Origin: Sphingomonas sp. R647
GTDB lineage: Bacteria; Pseudomonadota; Alphaproteobacteria; Sphingomonadales; Sphingomonadaceae
Direction: 5' to 3'
Assembly (NCBI RefSeq): GCF_020177055.1
Contig: NZ_JAIQXT010000004.1
Coordinates: forward strand, 434,001 to 498,000
DNA: 64,000 nucleotides
This document shows, piece after piece, positions 23,801 through 32,618 of the stretch. The position numbers were made by a program, and so were the translations under genes. The notes beneath the pieces were generated by a model. It had not been told where the DNA came from. It saw only the letters and a program-made list of their open reading frames with translations, and did not search any database. The number at the start of each line of letters is the position of its first letter. The first letter of the stretch is position 1.

Positions 23801-24048
23801 GGCGCGCGCCGATGGGCATCACGGTGATCGGGGGCCTGTTGCTCTCGACGCTGCTCACGCTGCTGATCGTCCCGGCGCTATTCAGCCTTGCGCTCGGCAT
23901 GGAGCGGCGGGTCGGTCCGTGGCTTGGTCGCAAGCTGCTGACCTTCAGCCCGGGTGACGATGCCGAGGACAAGGCGCGCCTTGCCGGCACCGTCCCTGCC
24001 GGCCGCATCGGGCACAGCGGAAGCGAAGGCCCCGCGCCTGCCGAGTGA
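20824..24048 (+). CDS. RND multidrug efflux transporter permease (HAE1 type)
   Basis: A 1074-residue proton-driven exporter: 12 membrane helices with two large periplasmic loops (about 35-335 and 565-870). The proton-relay aspartates in TM4 are visible in [15 protein letters not shown] (near residue 400). The TM11-12 region has the family motif [20 protein letters not shown]. The N-terminus [17 protein letters not shown] is typical of the Mex/Acr-like clade. No outer-membrane TolC partner gene is adjacent, so it must use one encoded elsewhere. The substrate is unknown. Confidence 0.96.
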   Translation: MSFRNISAWSIRNPVPPIVLFLALTIAGFVSFARMDVNNDPDIDFPIVWVSISQPGAAPSELETQVTQRVEAAVRSLQGIDQIESTVSEGNSQTVIQLDIGTPIDRAVSDVRDAIAQIRGDLPDGILEPLVGRANTSDQEIATFTATGTDMTIEQLSWYVDNTVANELLSVDGLSGVERIGGVNREIRVILNLPKIQSLGLTAAQVNQQLRQINLNAAGGRTEISGSEQSVRVLGNAQDARALAETRISIGGDRNVRLADIAEVKDLYAEQRSLAEYNGRQVLSFNIKRAKGASDVTVFDDAEKKLEALNKRNPSVQFNVLFNSVKYTEAQYHSAMVAMIEGAVLAVIVVFLFLRDWRATLISALAIPLSAIPTFWFMEMLGFTLNQMTLLALSLVAGVLVDDAIVEIENIVRHMRMGKSAYQASIDAADEIGVAVLATTMSIVAVFLPVGLMPGISGQFFKNFGLTVVAAVLMSLAIARLLTPMIAAYFLKAKGHASHGEGAMMDVYVRILRWTLVHRWVAVVAFLVAFALEIFLAAGGPLPFTFQPNQDQDDVTVQIEMVPGTSLEQTKTVVDRVTGIIAARTDVVQNVYSRTFVGNGRVTAILQERPTAWENIKAGLGDEEATAGRRTLTSVELEQQLQPALSQIPDARVNVRSQGGWGGSGRAVSIVLGGEDPKLLNDTALKIVAEMEKMPELRSPRITGDLKRPEIVIQPRTELAADLGVTTAALSNAIRIATLGDIDQNSAKFSLSDRQVPIKVALAESSRAELETIRNLPVATSTGGSVPLGVVADIKFGVGATRIDRLNQKRRLVVGADLATDPKTGKPFVLGAVMQKVDQLPTMRALPMGVGKLEVGQAKWQTEMLVNFIVALVAGILLVFAVLVLLYRGVMAAMVNLSSLLIAALGGLIALLITGNPISMPVLIGILMLLGIVAKNSILLIDFALEEMEKGVDKITAIVDAGHKRAQPIVMTTVAMVAGMVPTALSLNGDGSWRAPMGITVIGGLLLSTLLTLLIVPALFSLALGMERRVGPWLGRKLLTFSPGDDAEDKARLAGTVPAGRIGHSGSEGPAPAE

Positions 24049-24079
24049 ACTAAAAGACGGCACGCGGATTGTTCCGGCT

Positions 24080-25360
24080 ATGAACCCGGCAATCCGCGTG
24101 CTTTCTGGTCCAGTGATTCGCGACCGTGACCCCGTTCCGCCCGGCCTGAGGCGCATGCGCATCCTCGCCACCGGCCTGTTGGTGCTGATGGCGGCGGTGT
24201 ATTTCATCGCCCGTAGCTATGAGCCTGACTACACCGTCGCGGGCTTTATCCGCGCCTTTGCCGAGGCGGCGATGGTCGGTGGCCTGGCTGACTGGTTCGC
24301 GGTGACCGCGCTGTTCCGTCATCCGCTGGGCCTGCCGATCCCGCACACCGCGATCATCCCGCGCAACAAGGAGCGGATCGCCACCTCGCTCGCCAATTTC
24401 CTGCGCGACAATTTCCTCATTCCCCGCGTCGTCGCGCGGCGGATGCGGTCGATTGACGTCGCGGGTGCAGCGGGCCGCTGGCTCGCCCAGCCGCCCGAGA
24501 ACTCGGGTCGCCTGCGCCGTGGCGCATCGCGCATGGCCGCGTCATTGCTCGAATCACTCGACAAGGATCAGCTCGGTGGCCTCATCAAGGGCGCGGTCGC
24601 CAGCCGCCTGCGCCAGACCGACATCGCGCCGTTGCTCGGCCAGGCGCTGGGCGCGGCGATTGCCGAGGGGCGGCATTTGCCGCTGATGGATTCGATGCTG
24701 CGCTGGCTGGCGAAGATCATCGACCAGAATGAGGCGCTGATCCGCAAGATGGTGCATGAGCGCGCCGGCTCGATCATGCGCTGGACCGGCCTCGACGAAA
24801 CGCTCGCCAATGCGATCATCGACGGCCTGTACAAGCTGGTGTCGGACGTCGCCGAAGACCCCGGCCACCCGCTGCGCGCGAAGGTGGAGGAGGGGCTGGA
24901 AAAGCTCGCCTTCGACCTGCAATTCGACATTCCCACCCGGCTGAAGGTCGAAGAGTTCAAGGCCGACATGCTCGACAATCCCGCGCTCGCCCGCTGGATC
25001 GAGGGGATGTGGGAACAGGCGCGTGGGGCATTGCTGCGGGTGGCGCGCGATCCCGATGCGGCGCTGGCGGGCAAGTTCGGCGAGGCACTGCGCCAGCTTG
25101 GCGGCACGCTGCAGAGCGACCCGCGCCTCGCGCACATGATCAATCGCTTCGTCCGCCGCGCCGCGGTCGGCACCGCCGCCGATTATGGCGACGGCATCGT
25201 CCGGCTGGTGTCGGACACGGTGCGCGGCTGGGACGCGCGCACGATCACCGGGCGGCTCGAGAATGCGGTGGGCAAGGATCTGCAGTATATCCGCATCAAC
25301 GGGACTTTGGTCGGCGGGCTGGTCGGACTGACGCTGCACACACTGCATACGCTGTTGTGA
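24080..25360 (+). CDS. DUF445 family membrane protein (YjiN/yheB-like)
   Basis: A 426-residue protein. A membrane segment near residues 30-50 and a second hydrophobic stretch are followed by the diagnostic GGLADWFAVTALFRHPLGLPIPHTAI (read in two parts) near 70-95. A long helical body and a final hydrophobic segment (GGLVGLTLHTL) end it. The start at 24080 is chosen because an in-frame start at 23954 would run through the end of the pump gene and has no matching family sequence. Function unknown. Confidence 0.88.
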   Translation: MNPAIRVLSGPVIRDRDPVPPGLRRMRILATGLLVLMAAVYFIARSYEPDYTVAGFIRAFAEAAMVGGLADWFAVTALFRHPLGLPIPHTAIIPRNKERIATSLANFLRDNFLIPRVVARRMRSIDVAGAAGRWLAQPPENSGRLRRGASRMAASLLESLDKDQLGGLIKGAVASRLRQTDIAPLLGQALGAAIAEGRHLPLMDSMLRWLAKIIDQNEALIRKMVHERAGSIMRWTGLDETLANAIIDGLYKLVSDVAEDPGHPLRAKVEEGLEKLAFDLQFDIPTRLKVEEFKADMLDNPALARWIEGMWEQARGALLRVARDPDAALAGKFGEALRQLGGTLQSDPRLAHMINRFVRRAAVGTAADYGDGIVRLVSDTVRGWDARTITGRLENAVGKDLQYIRINGTLVGGLVGLTLHTLHTLL

Positions 25361-25387
25361 GGTTTGTGGTCGCCAACCAAACGAGGC

Positions 25388-25843
25388 TTACCGCACGTTG
25401 AAGGTCTTATGCCGAATGTAGATTTGGGGATCGTCTTCGTTCCCAAAATCGACCGCAAGCAAAGATGTGAGTGGAAGCGCCAGCGGTTCAAGCAACAGGA
25501 ACCCGTCAGGGTAGACCGAACTGAGAGCGAATACCGACTGCTGTAGCATCGACGTCGCTATCATCACGGCGGGCTCGCTATCCAGTGCCCAACCTACCAC
25601 CACGACTTCCGTCAAGCGGGACGAAAATAGCGCAATCTCGTGATGGAGCTGAGCAAGCGAGAGTCGCTCCAAATGGGTGGCCTTGGCGGGCTCAGCCGCG
25701 CGCACGCGGGTCACTAGCCTCATCTGGTCGTCAAAGCTCAGCGGGAGCGCATCGCCCCCTAGCGCACGCCAGCCCTCCAGAACTGCAGGCATCAACATGC
25801 GATGCGCGCGCCTCCGGAAGAGTTCATCGAGCCGCTCGCTCAC
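25388..25843 (-). CDS. Hypothetical protein, coupled to the HAD phosphatase
   Basis: About 151 residues from a GTG at 25843, which overlaps the HAD stop as GTGA and follows GGGAGG. No signal peptide; mixed alpha/beta content with an even spread of hydrophobic residues. I recognise no family. GC is lower than its neighbours and codon use is less biased, which suggests a recently gained or fast-evolving gene. Function unknown; coupling to the phosphatase is the only context clue. An ATG at 25796 (MLMPAVLEG) is another possible start. Confidence 0.65.
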   Translation of the reverse strand: MSERLDELFRRRAHRMLMPAVLEGWRALGGDALPLSFDDQMRLVTRVRAAEPAKATHLERLSLAQLHHEIALFSSRLTEVVVVGWALDSEPAVMIATSMLQQSVFALSSVYPDGFLLLEPLALPLTSLLAVDFGNEDDPQIYIRHKTFNVR

Positions 25844-26514
25844 CCCTCCCAATCCAGCACCGTCCACCCCCTGACCGCCGCCAGCTTGCGCAACGGCCCG
25901 TGCGCATTGACCGCGAACGGCTCGTCCGCCCATTCCAGCACCGGCGCGTCGGAGACATGGTCGCTGTAGAAGCGCACCCGGATATCCCCGCGCGCCAGGC
26001 CCTCACGCGCCATCCACGCCTCGATCAGTCGCAATTTGGCCGGGCCATAGCAATTCTCGCCCTCAAGCCCCGCCAGCACATTGCCATCGGCATCGCGCCG
26101 CGCGGCGGTGGCGATCACCGTGCCGATATGCAGCCGCGCGGCGATCGCCTCGGCATAATAACCATGGCTTGCGGTCGCCAGCACCGGCTCCCACCCTGCC
26201 GCGCGATCGGCTTCGACGCGCGCACGCGCATCGGCGAACATATTGGTCGCTGCCATATCGTCGGCGAAGGTCTCCGCCACCGCCATCAGCTCGGCGGGCG
26301 GGATCGCGCGGCCGATCATCAGGCGATGCGTGATCTCCTTCAACCGCGCCCGGTCGATCGCCTTTCCAAGATAGGCAACGCTCGCAAGCCCCGCGAGCGG
26401 CAGCAGCGCCAGCCGCCAGGGCGCGCGTGTCTTCGCCGCATGGATCAGGAACGGAATCCACGTCGCGCGCTGCGTGATCGTCTTGTCCATGTCGTAAATG
26501 GCGAGCCGGCGCAT
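25840..26514 (-). CDS. HAD-IB family phosphatase (phosphoserine phosphatase-like)
   Basis: A 224-residue haloacid dehalogenase superfamily hydrolase. Motif I is YDMDKT (Asp8 nucleophile, Asp10); motif III/IV is FYSDHVSDAPVL, with the metal-binding Asp pair near 176-180. The helical cap with a Trp/Pro-rich segment (about 20-80) marks subfamily IB. Such enzymes dephosphorylate small metabolites or lipid phosphates. The start at 26514 is chosen because the longer frame adds 13 unlikely residues. Divergent from the Mla operon. Confidence 0.9.
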   Translation of the reverse strand: MRRLAIYDMDKTITQRATWIPFLIHAAKTRAPWRLALLPLAGLASVAYLGKAIDRARLKEITHRLMIGRAIPPAELMAVAETFADDMAATNMFADARARVEADRAAGWEPVLATASHGYYAEAIAARLHIGTVIATAARRDADGNVLAGLEGENCYGPAKLRLIEAWMAREGLARGDIRVRFYSDHVSDAPVLEWADEPFAVNAHGPLRKLAAVRGWTVLDWEG

Positions 26515-26614
26515 CGGAACCTTTCGTCGCAGTCCGGAATTGGTCCAGACCAAGTCTTACCCTCTACCTACAGGTGCTTGCCGTTCCAGTCCGAATCAAC
26601 GATGGATGGTCGCG

Positions 26615-27718
26615 ATGAACGCGCCAGCCGACTTCCAGCACGACGCGGCCGAAGGGACGCTGCGGTTCAGCGGCAATTTGTCGCTGCGCAATATCGACGA
26701 TCTGCCGACCCGGCTCGGTGCGGTCGAGGGTGAGGTGCGTCGGCTCGACATGCGCGGGATCGACCGGATCGACACGGTCGGGGCGTGGCTGATCCATCGC
26801 TTCGCGCGCGACCATGATGCGCGGGTGACCGGACTCGACGCCAATCAGCAATTGCTGTTCGACCATGTCGCACAGGCCGACCATCCGATCGAAGCACCGC
26901 CCAAGCCGATGGGCGCATTCGCCCAGCTGCTCGCCGAGATCGGCGAAGCGGTGGTTCAGGCGATCAAGACCATGTACGGCCTGCTCGGCTTCATGGGCGC
27001 GACTGCGGTGGCGGCGGCGCGCGTGATCGCCAACCCGCGCCGCTTCCGCTACCACGCGACCGTCCATCGCTTTGAAGTGGTCGGCGTCTCCGCACTCGGC
27101 ATCATCGGGTTGATGAGCTTCCTGATCGGCATCGTCATCGCGCAACAGGGCGCGGTGCAGCTGCGCCAGTTTGGTGCCGAGGTGTTCACGATCAATCTGG
27201 TCGGCCGGATCACGCTGCGCGAACTCGGCATCCTGATGACCGCGATCATGGTCGCAGGCCGCTCCGGGTCGGCCTTTGCGGCCCAGCTTGGCACGATGAA
27301 GCTGACCGAAGAGATCGACGCGATGCGCACCATCGGGGTCAACCCGATGGAGGCGCTCGTGCTGCCACGCGTGATCGCGGCGGTGCTGATGCTCCCGCTG
27401 CTCGGCTTCTACGCCTCACTCCTCGGGATGATCGGCGGCGGCCTGTTGTGCTGGATCGCGCTCGACATTCCGCCGATCACCTTCGTCCAGCGGCTCCGCG
27501 AAGTGGTGCCGATCACCGATCTCTATGTCGGCCTCGTCAAAGCGCCGGTATTCGGCGCGATCATCGCCATCGCTGGCTGCTATCAGGGCATGCAGGTCGA
27601 GAGCGACGCCGAACAGGTGGGCCTGCGCACCACTACCGCAGTGGTCCAGGCGATCTTCCTCGTCATCGTGCTCGATGCGTTCTTTGCGGTGTTCTTCACC
27701 GAAGTGGGGTGGAACTGA
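26615..27718 (+). CDS. mlaE: Mla-type ABC transporter permease with N-terminal STAS domain
   Basis: Inner-membrane permease of a phospholipid transport system that maintains outer-membrane asymmetry. The N-terminal 90 residues form a STAS-like domain (LRFSGNLSLRNID, then RLDMRGIDRIDTVGAWL), the function done by separate MlaB in E. coli. The MlaE domain has five helices with the family motif GRSGSAFAAQLGTMKLTEEI. The start at 26615 is chosen because GGATGG lies just upstream. Its stop shares one base with the start of the ATPase gene (TGATG). Confidence 0.92.
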   Translation: MNAPADFQHDAAEGTLRFSGNLSLRNIDDLPTRLGAVEGEVRRLDMRGIDRIDTVGAWLIHRFARDHDARVTGLDANQQLLFDHVAQADHPIEAPPKPMGAFAQLLAEIGEAVVQAIKTMYGLLGFMGATAVAAARVIANPRRFRYHATVHRFEVVGVSALGIIGLMSFLIGIVIAQQGAVQLRQFGAEVFTINLVGRITLRELGILMTAIMVAGRSGSAFAAQLGTMKLTEEIDAMRTIGVNPMEALVLPRVIAAVLMLPLLGFYASLLGMIGGGLLCWIALDIPPITFVQRLREVVPITDLYVGLVKAPVFGAIIAIAGCYQGMQVESDAEQVGLRTTTAVVQAIFLVIVLDAFFAVFFTEVGWN

Positions 27719-28539
27719 TGACCGCCCCCATTTTCGACGGCGAAGAGGCGGTCATCCGCATCCGCGGTCTGCGCAACAGCTTCGGCGATCAGGTGGTGCA
27801 CGAGAATCTCGATCTCGACGTACGGCCGGGCGAGATTCTGGGCGTGGTCGGCGGATCGGGCACCGGCAAATCGGTGCTGATGCGATCGATCATCGGCCTG
27901 CAACCGCCCGATGCGGGCGAGGTCCATGTGTTCGGCGAATCGGTCATCGACGCCGATGAGCGTCAGGCGATCGAGATTCGCCGCCGTTGGGGCGTGTTGT
28001 TTCAGGGCGGCGCGCTGTTTTCGACCCTGACCGTGGCCGAAAATGTTCAGGTTCCACTCAAGGAATTCTACCCCCAGCTCGACCCGCAGCTGCTGGCGGA
28101 GATTGCCGCGTACAAGGTGGTGATGACCGGCCTGCCGCCCGAAGCCGGCCCCAAATACCCGTCCGAACTGTCGGGCGGCATGAAGAAGCGCGCGGGCCTT
28201 TCACGCAGTCTCGCGCTCGATCCGGAACTGCTGTTCCTCGACGAACCGACCGCCGGGCTCGACCCGATCGGCGCGGCGGCGTTCGACGAACTGACCCGCT
28301 CGCTTCAGCAGACGCTGGGCCTGACCGTCTTCCTCATCACCCACGACCTCGATACGCTCTATGCGATTTGCGATCGGGTCGCGGTGCTCGCGGACAAGCG
28401 CGTGATCGCGGTGGGAACAATCGACGAGCTGCTCGCTTTGGATCATCCGTGGATCCAGGACTATTTCAACGGCCCGCGGGGCCGCGCGGCGGTGGCCAGT
28501 GCGGAACGGGCCGTCGCCAAGGGGGGCGAGAGGGACTGA
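27718..28539 (+). CDS. mlaF: Mla-type ABC transporter ATP-binding protein
   Basis: A 273-residue ABC ATPase that powers the MlaE permease. Walker A is GGSGTGKS (near 46), the Q-loop is GVLFQGGALFS, the signature is LSGGMKKRAGL, Walker B is LLFLDEPTAGLDPI, and the H-loop is ITHDLDT. The motif GTGKSVLMRSIIGLQ is typical of MlaF. It starts on the last base of the MlaE stop and its stop is directly followed by the MlaD start, so the operon is tightly coupled. Confidence 0.95.
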   Translation: MTAPIFDGEEAVIRIRGLRNSFGDQVVHENLDLDVRPGEILGVVGGSGTGKSVLMRSIIGLQPPDAGEVHVFGESVIDADERQAIEIRRRWGVLFQGGALFSTLTVAENVQVPLKEFYPQLDPQLLAEIAAYKVVMTGLPPEAGPKYPSELSGGMKKRAGLSRSLALDPELLFLDEPTAGLDPIGAAAFDELTRSLQQTLGLTVFLITHDLDTLYAICDRVAVLADKRVIAVGTIDELLALDHPWIQDYFNGPRGRAAVASAERAVAKGGERD

Positions 28540-29511
28540 ATGGAAACGCGTTCAAACCATGTGCTGGTCGGCGCCGTCGTGCTGATCCTGCTCGCCGTGC
28601 TGGCGCTGTTCACCGTCTGGCTCGCCCGCGTGAACACGACCAGCGAGAAGGAATATGACATCTTCTTCAAACAGGCGGTCGACGGGCTGAACAAGGGCTC
28701 GCAGGTCGCCTTTTCCGGCGTCCCCGCGGGGCAGGTCAAGGAAATCGGCCTGTTCAAGCCCGACCCCAGCCTGGTGCGCGTGCGCATCGCGGTGAACAGC
28801 GACGTTCCGATCCTGCAGGGTACGACCGCGACCATTCAGGGCGTCGGCTTTACCGGCGTCAGCCAGATTCAGCTCGACGGTGCGGTCAAGGGCGCTCCGC
28901 CGATCGTATGCCCCGATGCCAATCCGCGCAGCGTCTGCCCGCTCGGCGTGCCGGTGATCCCGACCAAGCAGGGCGGCCTCGGCGCGCTGCTCAACTCGGC
29001 GCCGCGCCTGCTCGAACGCCTGTCGACGCTGACCGAGCGGCTGACCGAATTGCTGTCCGACCGCAACCAGTCGTCGATCAGCGGCATCCTCGCCAATACC
29101 GAAAAGCTGACCGGCGAACTCGCCAAGGGCGCCCCCGACATGCGCGCGACGCTCGCCGAACTGCGCATCACGGTGCAGAAGGCAGGGACCGCCGCCGAGC
29201 AGATCGGTACCCTTGCCAGCACCACCGATCGCGTGGTGGGTCAGGAAATCTCGCCCGCGATGAAGGACCTGCGCGGTGCGATCGCTTCGGCCGACAAGAG
29301 CATGAAAGCGCTCGAACGCACGCTGGGCAAGGCCGATGGCGGAATCGATGAGGTCACGACCAAGACGATTCCCGAGATCAATCAGCTGGTTCAGGACCTG
29401 CGCCAAATGACCGCGGCGCTCGCCTCGGTCGCCGAGAAGATCGACCGCGAGGGCGCCGGATCGCTGATCGGATCGCCCAAGCTGCCCGACTACGAACCCA
29501 AGAAGAAGTGA
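28540..29511 (+). CDS. mlaD: MCE/MlaD family substrate-binding protein
   Basis: A 323-residue inner-membrane-anchored periplasmic lipid carrier. One N-terminal helix (residues ~9-30) is followed by an MCE domain (about 40-145: VDGLNKGSQVAFSGVPAGQVKEI is the diagnostic stretch, in two parts). A long helical tail (about 150-310) is typical of the longer alphaproteobacterial MlaD. The ATG directly follows the ATPase stop codon with no gap. Confidence 0.95.
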   Translation: METRSNHVLVGAVVLILLAVLALFTVWLARVNTTSEKEYDIFFKQAVDGLNKGSQVAFSGVPAGQVKEIGLFKPDPSLVRVRIAVNSDVPILQGTTATIQGVGFTGVSQIQLDGAVKGAPPIVCPDANPRSVCPLGVPVIPTKQGGLGALLNSAPRLLERLSTLTERLTELLSDRNQSSISGILANTEKLTGELAKGAPDMRATLAELRITVQKAGTAAEQIGTLASTTDRVVGQEISPAMKDLRGAIASADKSMKALERTLGKADGGIDEVTTKTIPEINQLVQDLRQMTAALASVAEKIDREGAGSLIGSPKLPDYEPKKK

Positions 29512-30137
29512 GCCCGATGATGCGCAAGCTCCTCCTCGCCCCCGTTCTGCTTGCCGCGCTGCCCTTGGGCGGCTGCATCAAGTTCGGTGCCGAGCCGCCG
29601 CCCTCGCTGCTCAAGCTCGAGGCGGATGCCGCGATGCCGACCGGACAGACGGTCAGTTCCGCGACCGTCCGCTCGATCACGATCACGGTCCCGTCGGTGC
29701 CGCAGGAACTGGCCGTGACCCGCGTGCCGGTGCGCAGCAGCGACACTGCGGTCGCCTACCTCAAGGACGCGCAATGGGTCGAAGCGCCCAACCGCATGTT
29801 CGCGCGCGTGCTCGGCGACACGATTTCGGTGCGCACCGGACGCGTGGTGCTGGGCCTGCGCCAGTCGCTGTCGGACCCCGGCGCGCGGTTGGGCGGCGAG
29901 CTGCGCCAGTTCGGCGTGGATGCCGACAGCAGTGCGGCGGTGGTGGTCTTTGAAGCCACACTCGTGCGCGATCGTCCCGCCGCGGCCGATGGCAGCCGCC
30001 CGGCGATGACGTTCGAAAAGCGCCGCTTTGAAGCGCGCGTGCCGCTGGCGGAAGTGACCCCGACCGCCGCTGGTGCCGGGCTCAACCAGGCCGCGAATCA
30101 GGTGGCGGGCGAGGTTGCCGACTGGGTCGGGAACTAG
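29508..30137 (+). CDS. ABC-type transport auxiliary lipoprotein (PqiC/MlaB-associated type)
   Basis: A 209-residue lipoprotein. The signal sequence ends in the lipobox LPLGGC (Cys about 23), followed by a beta-rich domain typical of the auxiliary lipoproteins that sit with Mla/MCE systems. The GTG start at 29508 overlaps the MlaD stop; ATG at 29517 or 29520 is possible. Placement as last gene of the MlaEFD operon supports an outer-membrane/periplasm role in lipid transport. Convergent with the cyclophilin; the two stop codons overlap (CTAG). Confidence 0.88.
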   Translation: MSPMMRKLLLAPVLLAALPLGGCIKFGAEPPPSLLKLEADAAMPTGQTVSSATVRSITITVPSVPQELAVTRVPVRSSDTAVAYLKDAQWVEAPNRMFARVLGDTISVRTGRVVLGLRQSLSDPGARLGGELRQFGVDADSSAAVVVFEATLVRDRPAAADGSRPAMTFEKRRFEARVPLAEVTPTAAGAGLNQAANQVAGEVADWVGN

Positions 30138-30991
30138 GCTTTATTCCGCCGTCGCACTGGCGGCATGACATTGCAGATGTCTGCGCCGCCCGACGGCAGG
30201 TTGAAGAACGGCGGCTGGCGGTTCTCGCGCGCCTTGATCCACGCAGCGAAGCGTTCGTTATCGGCGGCGCGATACTGAAAGCGCGGGCGTTCCCTCTCGG
30301 GCAACTCGCTCGCCAGCCGTCCGCGCGTGAAGGCGACATGCTGGCTCGCCTCCTTGTAGAGGCCAAGCCCCCCTTCGGTGCCGCGCGGCAGCGCCGAAAG
30401 ATGCTCGATCCCCTCCAGCACGCGTCCGACGATCGCGATATTGCGGTCGAGATGGCGCGGGGCATGGCCGATCACCGCGTACAGATCGCCGCCACTCCCC
30501 GTGCTCGGCGCCAGATCGCGGGCGACCCCGACCATGCCATAGCAATGCGGAATCCATGCGACCGTGCCATCGGTCGCGAGCGGCCAGCCATCGGCGCTGT
30601 GTCCGGTCGCGCTCGAATAAGGATCGGTGCGGGTCAGCCGCGTCACCGCGTCGAATTTCGGCCAGTCATATTCGGCGGGCGGTTGCGCAATGACCCCCTG
30701 GGGCAGCGACTTCTTCTCGCTCGGGTCGCCCCATTGCACGACATAATTGTCCTGGACGCGATACACCCGCGCCGCGTCCCACCAGCCCGACGCGGCGAGC
30801 TTGCGGATATTGGCGACATGCACCGGCGCGTAGCGCGGCGCGAGCCGGATCACGACCTGCTTGCCCTCGCCCAGCGTCATCACCAGCAACTCGTCGGCCG
30901 GGATGTCGCGCCAGTCCCCGGGCAGGGGATCGGACGGCAGCGGGGCGGGGGCGGCGGCCTGAAGTGCAAGCGCGAGGGAGAGGGTCAGCAT
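30134..30991 (-). CDS. Periplasmic cyclophilin-type peptidyl-prolyl isomerase
   Basis: A 285-residue protein with a signal peptide (MLTLSLALALQAAAPA). The cyclophilin domain is recognisable by the LAPRYAPVHVANIRKLAASG opening and the Phe-rich VYRVQDNYVVQWGDP strand, which carries the active-site Arg and Gln. The domain is followed by a C-terminal extension of about 90 residues with KARENRQPPFFNLP. The active-site motif is looser than in PpiA (for example the FHR motif reads as VYRVQ), so isomerase activity is likely but not certain. Convergent with the Mla lipoprotein gene. Confidence 0.88.
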   Translation of the reverse strand: MLTLSLALALQAAAPAPLPSDPLPGDWRDIPADELLVMTLGEGKQVVIRLAPRYAPVHVANIRKLAASGWWDAARVYRVQDNYVVQWGDPSEKKSLPQGVIAQPPAEYDWPKFDAVTRLTRTDPYSSATGHSADGWPLATDGTVAWIPHCYGMVGVARDLAPSTGSGGDLYAVIGHAPRHLDRNIAIVGRVLEGIEHLSALPRGTEGGLGLYKEASQHVAFTRGRLASELPERERPRFQYRAADNERFAAWIKARENRQPPFFNLPSGGADICNVMPPVRRRNKA

Positions 30992-31078
30992 GGCCGCAAG
31001 CTGTCACGCCGCGTCACGCGATGCAACGCGCTTGCGAAGCGGTGATCAACTCTCTAGGCAGCGCCATCCAGCGATAGC

Positions 31079-31169
31079 GGAGCGGTGGCCGAGTGGTCGA
31101 AGGCGCTCGCCTGGAAAGTGAGTATACGCCAAAAGCGTATCGAGGGTTCGAATCCCTCCCGCTCCGCCA
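31079..31169 (+). tRNA. tRNA-Ser (GGA anticodon)
   Basis: A class II tRNA with a long variable arm. Acceptor arms are 31079-31085 and 31159-31165; the anticodon GGA is at 31113-31115 in loop CTGGAAA; the T-arm GAGGG/CCCTC encloses TTCGAAT; CCA is encoded at 31167-31169. It reads UCC/UCU serine codons. It lies in the gap between the cyclophilin and dinB. Confidence 0.97.
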
Positions 31170-31313
31170 CTGCTGCCAAAATTGTCGCTGAGAGTCAGTG
31201 ACTTGGTAGTGGAACGCTATCCCTGTCCCGCCGAAATTCCCACTGCGACAGGCATATCGGATACGTCACCTCGACGTCGACTATCATCGACCAGTTCGCG
31301 CGTCACCATCCGT

Positions 31314-31328
31314 GTTCCATCTTTGTTC
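31314..31328 (+). promoter_or_regulatory. LexA (SOS) operator upstream of dinB
   Basis: GTTC-CATCTTT-GTTC, an exact match to the alphaproteobacterial LexA consensus GTTC-N7-GTTC. It sits 21 bases before the dinB start, where a repressor would cover the promoter or early transcript. No similar site was seen at neighbouring genes. Confidence 0.85.
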
Positions 31329-31349
31329 GATCCGCGCTAGAGCAGGTGC

Positions 31350-32435
31350 ATGTCCGAGCCGAGTGTCCGAAAGATCATCCATATCGACATGGATGCCTTT
31401 TTCGCGTCGGTCGAACAGCGCGACGCGCCGGAACTGCGCGGCAAGCCGGTTGCGGTCGGCTCGCCCGCAGCGCGGGGTGTGGTCGCGGCGGCGAGCTATG
31501 AGGCGCGCGCATTCGGCGTGCGCTCTGCGCTGCCATCGGTGACGGCGCTGCGGCGCTGTCCCGAGCTAATCTTCGTGCGGCCACGGTTCGAAGTCTATCG
31601 CGCCGTCTCGGCCCAGATCCACGCGATCTTCGCCGATTACACCGACTTGATTCAGCCGCTCTCGCTCGACGAGGCCTATCTCGACGTGACCGACGATCAC
31701 CGGGGGCTCAACACCGCCTGGGCAACGGCGAAGGAAATCCGCGCGCGCATCCATGAAGAGACGGGGCTGACCGCCTCGGCCGGCATCTCGTACAACAAGT
31801 TCCTCGCCAAGCTCGCGTCCGACCATCGCAAGCCCAATGGACAGTTCGCGGTGACGCCGGACATGGGCGCGGCATGGGTCGAGCAATTGCCGGTCGCGAA
31901 GTTCCACGGCGTCGGCCCGGTGACTGCGGCCAAGATGAAGCGCCTCGGCATCGAAACCGGGGCCGACCTCAAGGCGCAATCGATCGCGGTGCTGGCGCGC
32001 CATTTCGGCAGCGCCGCCGACTGGTATTACGGCATTGCGCGCGGGATCGATGCGCGCCCGGTGAACCCCAGCCGCGAGCGCAAGTCATCCGGCTCGGAAA
32101 CCACCTTCAACCGCGATCTTACCGACCCGGCGGAGATCGAGGCGGGCGTGCTCAAAATGGCGGACGATGTCGCCGCGTGGAGCGCCAAGCGTCAGCAGTT
32201 CGGCCGCACCGTCACCGTCAAGGCGAAGTTCGCCGATTTCAGGCAGGTGACCCGCAGCCGCACCCAGCCGCAGGCGGTGCGCGACCCGGCAGACCTGCGC
32301 GCGACCGCGATCGACCTGATCCGCACGCTCTATCCGCTCGACATCGGCATCCGCCTGGTCGGGGTGACGGTTTCGAATTTCGAGACCAGCGACGCGGCGA
32401 TGCCCCTGTTCACCAGCGCGCCGGACGCGGAATAG
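31350..32435 (+). CDS. dinB: DNA polymerase IV (Y-family)
   Basis: Error-prone translesion polymerase. The catalytic acidic residues are visible in HIDMDAFFASVE (palm, Asp8 in DMD) and in SLDEAYLDVT (Asp/Glu near residue 107). The fingers stretch YEARAFGVRSALPS is present, a helix-hairpin-helix thumb follows near 190, and the little-finger domain runs to the end. Length 361 is typical. A perfect LexA box precedes it. The beta-clamp motif at the C-terminus is not obvious, so that link is unproven. Confidence 0.97.
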   Translation: MSEPSVRKIIHIDMDAFFASVEQRDAPELRGKPVAVGSPAARGVVAAASYEARAFGVRSALPSVTALRRCPELIFVRPRFEVYRAVSAQIHAIFADYTDLIQPLSLDEAYLDVTDDHRGLNTAWATAKEIRARIHEETGLTASAGISYNKFLAKLASDHRKPNGQFAVTPDMGAAWVEQLPVAKFHGVGPVTAAKMKRLGIETGADLKAQSIAVLARHFGSAADWYYGIARGIDARPVNPSRERKSSGSETTFNRDLTDPAEIEAGVLKMADDVAAWSAKRQQFGRTVTVKAKFADFRQVTRSRTQPQAVRDPADLRATAIDLIRTLYPLDIGIRLVGVTVSNFETSDAAMPLFTSAPDAE

Positions 32436-32519
32436 GCGCGCGCGAGGGCTTCGAACCACGCGCCCCGATCTCCCAACAGCCCGCACATAATGCCGCTCTT
32501 CCCGGACGCGTGAAAGATC

Positions 32520-32539
32520 TTCACACTCGTGATAGTGAA
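32520..32539. promoter_or_regulatory. Palindromic operator 1 (candidate TetR site) upstream of the TonB receptor
   Basis: TTCACACTCGTGATAGTGAA, a 20-base imperfect palindrome (arms match 7 of 10, TTCAC/GTGAA at the ends). It lies two bases before a TTGACA -35 element. A site matching at 15 of 20 positions lies at 40210-40229. The TetR regulator encoded at 39387 is the natural candidate to bind both. Confidence 0.5.
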
Positions 32540-32541
32540 TG

Positions 32542-32570
32542 TTGACAGCGCCTCTGCTCCGCGACATATT
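32542..32570 (+). promoter_or_regulatory. Sigma-70-like promoter of the TonB receptor/MFS/esterase/ligase operon
   Basis: TTGACA at 32542-32547 is a perfect -35; 17 bases later CATATT at 32565-32570 matches TATAAT at 4 of 6. The start codon at 32619 is 48 bases on. The operator-like palindrome abuts the -35. Confidence 0.55.
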
Positions 32571-32618
32571 CGCCCCAGCAAATCGACGCATGATCGATGG
32601 CATCGAGGAGAGGTAAGG

